Origin: Comamonas sp. lk | GTDB lineage: Bacteria > Pseudomonadota > Gammaproteobacteria > Burkholderiales > Burkholderiaceae_C | Length of the DNA stretch: 9,553 nt | Assembly (NCBI GenBank): GCA_945875225.1 | Contig: CAMCJY010000052.1 | Coordinates: 1 to 9,553 of the forward strand | Direction: 5' to 3' | Shown here: positions 6,042 to 9,553 of the stretch, in pieces | Layout: each line of letters opens with the position of its first letter | How positions within the stretch are numbered: position 1 is the first letter of the stretch | The notes under the pieces: model-generated | Seen by the model: the letters and a program-made list of their open reading frames with translations, nothing else | Database searches by the model: none | What the model was told of the DNA's origin: nothing | Made by a program: the position numbers and the translations under genes

Positions 6042-7561
6042 TACAAACCCTCCAATCCGGATTCGACTAGCTCGGCCGCGCGCAGCAAGGCGCAGGCTTT
6101 GTGCTCGGTTTCGGCCCATTCCATTTCAGGCACGCTGTCGGCCACAACGCCAGCGGCCGCCTGCACATACAAGGTCTGGTTTTTGATGATGCCAGTGCGT
6201 ATGGCAATGGCCACGTCCATGTCGCCGGCATAACTCAGGTAGCCGCAGGCACCGCCGTAAATACCGCGTTTTACCGGCTCGAGCTGGTCAATCACCTCCA
6301 TGGCGTGTACTTTGGGCGCGCCAGTCAGAGTACCTGCAGGGAAGCTTGCCTTGAGCACATCCATGCTGCGCATGCCCGGCAACAAGCTGCCCTCCACATT
6401 GCTCACGATATGCATCACATGGCTGTAACGCTCCACGCAAAATGCATCAGTCACTTTGACGCTGCCGGTCTGCGCAATGCGTCCTATGTCGTTGCGCGCC
6501 AGGTCAATCAACATGACATGTTCGGCGCGCTCTTTGGGGTCGTTCACCAATTCTTCTTCCGCCGCTTTGTCCAGTTCGGGCGTGGCGCCGCGCGGGCGCG
6601 TCCCCGCCAGCGGGCGGATGGTTACTTTGGTCTGGCCCTCGGCAATTTCCTGGCGCACCAAAATTTCCGGGCTGGCGCCGATCACATAAAAATCCGGCGC
6701 ACCGTCCGCCGTGGCGCCGCTGAAGTTGTAGTAATACATATAAGGGCTGGGATTGAGTGAGCGCAAGGCGCGGTACAAACTCAACGGCGACTGGGTGTAT
6801 TTTTTCTTGATACGCTGGCCAACTTGCACTTGCATGAAGTCGCCGCCGGCAATCAATTCCTTGGCCCGTACCACCGCAGCCAGATAGTCCTCTTTGGAAA
6901 AATCACGCACCGCTGCTTGCGGCGGGCTGGGCACCACTGCCGGTATCTGCACCGCTTGCGCCAACTTGGCTTTGAGTGCGGCCAGGCGCGCGCTGCCTTG
7001 CACATAGGCATCGGGCACAGCAGGGTCCACATAGACCATAAGGTGCAATTTGCCCGACAGGTTGTCAATCACCGCCAGCTCTTCGCATTGCAAGAGCAAA
7101 ATGTCGGGGCAGCCGATTTCATCGGGCGGGCAACTGGCTTCTAACTTCTTCTCGATATAGCGCACCGCGTCGTAACCGAAGTAGCCGGCCAAGCCACCGC
7201 AAAAACGCGGCATGCCCGGCCGCAGCGCCACTTTGAAGCGCTGCTGGTAAGCGGCAATAAAGTCCAAGGGATTGCCCGCTACGCTTTCCACGACCACGCC
7301 ATCGCTGAGCACTTCGGTCTTTGCCGCTGCGCCAAAACCACTGCTGCGCAAGAGGGTGCGCGCGGGCAAGCCAATAAAACTAAAGCGCCCAAAACGCTCG
7401 GCGCCCACCACCGACTCCAGCAAAAAACTGTAGGGCGCGTCACCGGTCAATTTCAGATAAAGCGAAAGCGGCGTTTCCAGGTCGGCAAAAGCCTGAACCG
7501 TTAAGGGAATGCGATTAAATCCCTGGCGTGCCAGGGCATAAAACTCTTCTTTGGTCGTCAC
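6041..7561 (-). CDS. trpE: Anthranilate synthase component I
   Basis: TrpE converts chorismate to anthranilate with ammonia from TrpG and is the committed, feedback-inhibited step. The 506-aa product has the N-terminal domain with ETPLSLYLKL (29-38) and the LLES element (47-50) that forms the tryptophan site in known TrpE. The chorismate-binding domain has IGASPEILVR (294-303), IRPLAGTRPRG (315-325), DLARNDIGR (353-361), VMHIVS with His384, FPAGTLTGAPK (407-417) and GIYGGACGY (433-441). The start is GTG at 7561 with GGAAGG (7576-7571) 9 nt upstream. The stop shares a base with the chorismate mutase start. It is preceded by a leader peptide and terminator hairpin, so expression is probably attenuated by charged tRNA-Trp as well as by enzyme feedback. 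It is not fused to trpG. Confidence 0.97.
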   Translation of the reverse strand: MTTKEEFYALARQGFNRIPLTVQAFADLETPLSLYLKLTGDAPYSFLLESVVGAERFGRFSFIGLPARTLLRSSGFGAAAKTEVLSDGVVVESVAGNPLDFIAAYQQRFKVALRPGMPRFCGGLAGYFGYDAVRYIEKKLEASCPPDEIGCPDILLLQCEELAVIDNLSGKLHLMVYVDPAVPDAYVQGSARLAALKAKLAQAVQIPAVVPSPPQAAVRDFSKEDYLAAVVRAKELIAGGDFMQVQVGQRIKKKYTQSPLSLYRALRSLNPSPYMYYYNFSGATADGAPDFYVIGASPEILVRQEIAEGQTKVTIRPLAGTRPRGATPELDKAAEEELVNDPKERAEHVMLIDLARNDIGRIAQTGSVKVTDAFCVERYSHVMHIVSNVEGSLLPGMRSMDVLKASFPAGTLTGAPKVHAMEVIDQLEPVKRGIYGGACGYLSYAGDMDVAIAIRTGIIKNQTLYVQAAAGVVADSVPEMEWAETEHKACALLRAAELVESGLEGL

Positions 7562-7628
7562 AATGATTCACCTTCCCGAATACTTAGGTACAGCGCGGCC
7601 CGGACGTGGTATTTGCCACAAACGCTGG

Positions 7629-7657
7629 AAAAAGGCGCTGGCCGCAAGTGCGGCGCG
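7629..7657 (-). terminator. Attenuator terminator of the trp operon
   Basis: On the minus strand GCCGC (7654-7650), loop ACTT, GCGGC (7645-7641) forms a 5-bp GC stem, extended by CGC (7657-7655) with GCG (7638-7636) across a 2-nt bulge. T5 follows at 7633-7629. This is a compact rho-independent terminator placed 57 nt after the leader-peptide stop and 67 nt before the trpE start, the position expected for a ribosome-dependent attenuator. An upstream GCGCG in the segment TTTGCGCGGGG could pair with the CGCGC at the 5' foot of the terminator stem and act as antiterminator, but that pairing is only 5 bp and was found by eye. Confidence 0.65.
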
Positions 7658-7714
7658 TTCAATCAAACAAAAGGGGGAGAGGTGCGCAACAGCCCCGCGC
7701 AAAGCGCTAAGGGA

Positions 7715-7819
7715 TCAAACCGGCAGCCAAGACCAGGACCGGCGCATAGCAGTGCGGGTACGCCAGGGCCAGGCTCCCCGGTCGCTACGACCTGTGATGC
7801 TGTTGCGGTGGATAAACAT
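7715..7819 (-). CDS. trpL: trp operon leader peptide (attenuation peptide)
   Basis: A 34-codon frame from ATG 7819 to TGA 7715 upstream of trpE. It opens MFIHRNSITGRSDRGA and then contains Trp17-Pro-Trp19 and, near the end, Trp29-Ser-Trp31 before LPV and the stop. Four Trp codons in 34, in two W-x-W pairs, are far above chance and mark a Trp-sensing leader peptide: ribosomes stall there when charged tRNA-Trp is scarce. It also has seven Arg. There is no clear ribosome site before ATG 7819, but a -10-like TACACT ends 7 nt upstream, so the message may be leaderless. An internal ATG at 7747 would give a 10-aa version, MRRSWSWLPV, that keeps the second Trp pair. No protein function beyond translation sensing is implied. 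Confidence 0.75.
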   Translation of the reverse strand: MFIHRNSITGRSDRGAWPWRTRTAMRRSWSWLPV

Positions 7820-7826
7820 GGGCTTT

Positions 7827-7855
7827 AGTGTAGCAAAGGCTTTGTGTGGCCTAAA
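7827..7855 (-). promoter_or_regulatory. Candidate trp operon promoter
   Basis: Minus strand TTTAGG (7855-7850, weak -35, 3/6), a 17-bp spacer and TACACT (7832-7827, -10, 4/6 with the key TA...T). The predicted start falls at or next to the A of the trpL ATG (7819). The element lies in the 41 nt between the tgt stop and trpL. It is partly bracketed by an imperfect inverted repeat, GGGTTTTTAG (7860-7851) and CTAAAGCCC (7828-7820), which could be an operator or a weak hairpin. Support is modest because the -35 is poor. Confidence 0.35.
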
Positions 7856-7860
7856 AACCC

Positions 7861-9072
7861 TTAGACACCGCGCTCCCGGTCAGCGTGAAACTGAGTCACA
7901 AAAGCACCAAAGCGCCCGGCCTCCAAGGCATCGCGCACTTGCTGCATCAGGTGCAGGTAATAGTGCAGGTTGTGGATGCTGGCCAGCATGGGCCCGAGCA
8001 TTTCGCCGCATCGGTCCAGATGGTGCAAGTACGCGCGGCTGAATCCATCACGTCCACCGTCCTCCCAGCAAACACCACTGCTGCCGGCACAGGCATAGCA
8101 GCTGCAGCTGGTGTCCAGTGGCTGGGCATCGCTTTTGTGGCGGGCATTGCGGATTTTCAAGTCGCCATAGCGGCTAAACAAAGTACCGTTGCGGGCATTG
8201 CGCGTGGGCATGACGCAGTCAAACATATCGATGCCGTTTTGCACCCCGACGATCAAGTCCTCGGGCGTACCCACGCCCATCAGGTAGCGCGGTTTGTGCT
8301 GCGGCAGGCGCGGGGCAATGTGTTCGAGGATGCGCATCATGTGCTCCTTGGGCTCGCCCACCGACAGCCCGCCAACTGCGATACCCGGAAAGTCCAGTGC
8401 CTCTAAACCGGCAAGCGACTCCTCGCGCAAGTGCTCGAACATGCCCCCTTGCACGATGCCAAACAAGGCATTCGGATTTTCAAGGCGTGCAAACTCGGTT
8501 TTGCAACGCTGCGCCCAGCGCAAGCTGAGCTCCATGGACAGGCGCGCTTCGCGTTCGGTGGTCACCTGGCCCTTGGTAGCCGCTTCCACCGACAAATAGG
8601 GGGTGCATTCGTCAAACTGCATGACGATGTCTGAATTGAGCACCGTCTGGATTTGCATGCTCACTTCGGGGGTCAAAAACAGCTTGTCGCCATTGACCGG
8701 AGAGGAAAAACGCACGCCCTCTTCGCTGATTTTGCGCATCTGGCCCAGGCTCCAGACCTGAAACCCACCCGAATCGGTGAGTATGGGCTTGTCCCATTTT
8801 TCGAACTGGTGCAAGCCGCCGAACTTTTCCATCACGTCCAACCCTGGCCGCATCCACAAGTGAAAGGTGTTGCCCAAGATGATTTGCGCGCCCATGTCAT
8901 GCAGGCTTTGGGGCATCACCCCTTTGACCGTGCCATAGGTGCCCACCGGCATAAAAATGGGGGTTTGCACATAGCCGTGGTTCAGCCGCAAACGCCCCCG
9001 GCGCGCCAGGCTGCCCAGGTAGGAGCCTTCGGGGCGGGCGGGATCTTGGGCAAGCACGTCAAATTCAAGCAT
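7861..9072 (-). CDS. tgt: tRNA-guanine transglycosylase (queuine tRNA-ribosyltransferase)
   Basis: Tgt swaps guanine-34 of GUN-anticodon tRNAs (Tyr, His, Asn, Asp) for preQ1, a key step of queuosine synthesis. The 403-aa TIM-barrel product shows TPIFMPVGTYGTVK (37-50), GNTFHLWMRPG (67-77), LTDSGGFQ with catalytic Asp100, MQFDEC with Asp154, GIVQGG with Gln208 and GIDMFDCVMPTRNARNG with nucleophile Asp285. Zinc ligands are Cys323, Cys325, Cys328 and His367 (SIHNL). Between Cys328 and SRAYLHHL there are 16 residues where E. coli Tgt has 3, a 13-residue insertion. The ATG at 9072 has no strong ribosome site but gives the usual start. The neighbours queA, yajC and secD are not seen in the window; the gene is divergent from vapBC and ends 41 nt before trpL. 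Confidence 0.97.
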   Translation of the reverse strand: MLEFDVLAQDPARPEGSYLGSLARRGRLRLNHGYVQTPIFMPVGTYGTVKGVMPQSLHDMGAQIILGNTFHLWMRPGLDVMEKFGGLHQFEKWDKPILTDSGGFQVWSLGQMRKISEEGVRFSSPVNGDKLFLTPEVSMQIQTVLNSDIVMQFDECTPYLSVEAATKGQVTTEREARLSMELSLRWAQRCKTEFARLENPNALFGIVQGGMFEHLREESLAGLEALDFPGIAVGGLSVGEPKEHMMRILEHIAPRLPQHKPRYLMGVGTPEDLIVGVQNGIDMFDCVMPTRNARNGTLFSRYGDLKIRNARHKSDAQPLDTSCSCYACAGSSGVCWEDGGRDGFSRAYLHHLDRCGEMLGPMLASIHNLHYYLHLMQQVRDALEAGRFGAFVTQFHADRERGV

Positions 9073-9094
9073 GGCGCAATTCTAGGTCGGGTAC

Positions 9095-9123
9095 TTGCGG
9101 CAACACTGTGCTTTATTTATAAT
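9095..9123 (+). promoter_or_regulatory. Promoter of the vapBC module
   Basis: A perfect -10 TATAAT at 9118-9123 lies 17 bp after TTGCGG (9095-9100), which keeps the TTG of the -35. The predicted start is about 9130, inside the adjacent inverted repeat, which is the arrangement expected for autorepression by the antitoxin or the antitoxin-toxin complex. The AT-rich block stands out against the GC-rich surroundings. Confidence 0.6.
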
Positions 9124-9126
9124 TTG

Positions 9127-9148
9127 CTTTACTTTTTATAAAGTAAAG
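9127..9148. promoter_or_regulatory. Inverted repeat, probable VapB operator
   Basis: CTTTACTTT (9127-9135) and AAAGTAAAG (9140-9148) are perfect 9-bp inverted arms around TTAT. The palindrome starts 3 bp after the -10 and runs into the ribosome site AAAGGAG of vapB. Dyads in this position are the usual binding sites of AbrB-fold antitoxins, which repress their own operon. Binding by VapB is inferred from position. Confidence 0.6.
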
Positions 9149-9157
9149 GAGTAAAAA

Positions 9158-9391
9158 ATGTCGGAAATAGCAGAAGTAGAGGCCATTGTCTCCAGCAAAG
9201 GCCAAGTCACCTTGCCTGCCGCCATGCGCGCCAAGTTGGGCATCAAACCGGGCTCGCATATTCATTTTGAATTGCGAGGCGCTGAATTGGTTATCAAGCC
9301 GGAATTGCCCATCAGCGCCTACTACGGCATGCTCAAAGGCTATGAACTGGGCGATATTGAGCCTGAAAAAGAGCCAGACCGGGAGTTTTGA
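9158..9391 (+). CDS. AbrB/SpoVT-fold antitoxin, VapB/MazE-like
   Basis: A 77-aa protein with an N-terminal swapped-hairpin DNA-binding domain. VSSKGQVTLPAAMRAKLGIK (11-30) is the AbrB/SpoVT signature, followed by PGSHIHFELRGAELVIKPE. The tail, with ISAYYGMLKG and an acidic DIEPEKEPDREF end, resembles the flexible part that wraps and inhibits a toxin. It acts as antitoxin and, with the toxin, as repressor of its own promoter. The ATG at 9158 has AAAGGAG (9145-9151) 6 nt upstream. The stop is directly followed by the GTG of the PIN-domain gene, so the pair should be translationally coupled. It is divergent from tgt with an 85-bp gap. Confidence 0.9.
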   Translation: MSEIAEVEAIVSSKGQVTLPAAMRAKLGIKPGSHIHFELRGAELVIKPELPISAYYGMLKGYELGDIEPEKEPDREF

Positions 9392-9553
9392 GTGAACTTG
9401 GTTGACTCCTCCGGTTGGATTGAATTTTTCCAAGCCGGTGGCAATGGCCCCGTCTTTAAGCCGGTCATCGAAGACCGCAACTCCCTGCTGGTGCCCACCA
9501 TTGCCCTATTTGAAGTCCACAAAGTACTCAGCCGCCGCCTGGCTGCCGATCTG
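9392..9553 (+). CDS. PIN-domain toxin, VapC-like, N-terminal part (cut by window edge)
   Basis: An open frame from GTG 9392 runs 54 codons to the window end with no stop. It reads (M)NLVDSSGWIEFF, a PIN-domain start with the first metal-binding Asp at residue 5. LLVPTIALFEVHKVL (32-46) follows, with the conserved acidic residue Glu41. VapC toxins are Mg-dependent RNases that cut tRNA or rRNA. The GTG follows the antitoxin TGA with no gap, and GGGAG lies 6 nt upstream. The remaining catalytic Asp residues lie beyond the window, so whether the toxin is intact cannot be judged. Confidence 0.85.
   Translation, partial: MNLVDSSGWIEFFQAGGNGPVFKPVIEDRNSLLVPTIALFEVHKVLSRRLAADL

Noticed and set aside
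6042..6119. Upstream start at 6119 for the chorismate mutase
   Set aside because: The extra residues overlap the trpE end and are Arg-rich shadow sequence. ATG 6041 has GGAGGG 6 nt upstream.
7780..7792. GGTCG-TAG-CGACC hairpin inside the trpL frame
   Set aside because: It is a perfect 5-bp stem but with a 3-nt loop, located before the Trp codons. It may be part of the leader fold, but there is no basis for assigning it a role.
7551..8042. + strand frame of 163 codons across the tgt-trpE gap
   Set aside because: It runs antisense through the leader peptide, terminator and the end of tgt, has biased low-complexity composition and resembles no known family. The minus-strand attenuator explains the region better.
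9115..9147. A promoter for tgt on the minus strand (TATAAA at 9121-9116)
   Set aside because: The -10-like hexamer is good, but no -35 lies at 16-18 bp; the AT-rich dyad makes such matches likely by chance. Not called.

Overview
The window looks like a chromosomal segment of a betaproteobacterium, most likely order Burkholderiales and near Comamonadaceae. This rests on the tRNA-Tyr/Gly/Thr-tuf cluster, the trpE-aroQ-trpG-...-trpD-trpC-ung order and the style of the proteins; no database search was possible. Every gene except a toxin-antitoxin pair at the right edge is on the minus strand, so in transcription order the window is read from right to left.

Right edge (9073-9553, + strand): a VapBC-type toxin-antitoxin module. 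An AbrB-fold antitoxin gene is followed with no gap by a PIN-domain toxin gene that runs off the window. It has a clear promoter and a perfect 9-bp inverted repeat as probable operator. It diverges from tgt (9072-7861, -), the tRNA-guanine transglycosylase of queuosine synthesis, which here carries an unusual insertion in its zinc loop.

Centre (7860-698, -): a tryptophan operon. The 299-bp gap after tgt holds an attenuator that ordinary gene calling would miss: a 34-codon leader peptide with two Trp-X-Trp motifs, followed by a GC hairpin with a T5 tract and then trpE. The order is trpL - trpE - aroQ-type chorismate mutase - trpG - ltaE (threonine aldolase) - LysE/RhtB exporter - trpD - trpC - ung. 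trpE/aroQ and aroQ/trpG overlap by 1 and 4 nt; gaps elsewhere are 4-64 nt, so one transcription unit is likely. TrpE and TrpG make anthranilate from chorismate, and TrpD and TrpC carry it to indole-3-glycerol phosphate. The chorismate mutase uses the same substrate but sends it towards Phe/Tyr. ltaE and the exporter are not Trp enzymes and look like an inserted amino-acid catabolism/export pair. trpF, trpB and trpA are not in the window.

Left edge (697-1, -): a tRNA-Tyr(GTA), tRNA-Gly(TCC), tRNA-Thr(GGT), tuf operon with its own promoter and a GC-rich discriminator, as expected for a growth-rate-controlled translation operon. tuf is cut by the window edge. A strong rho-independent terminator facing the opposite strand sits between tRNA-Gly and tRNA-Thr.
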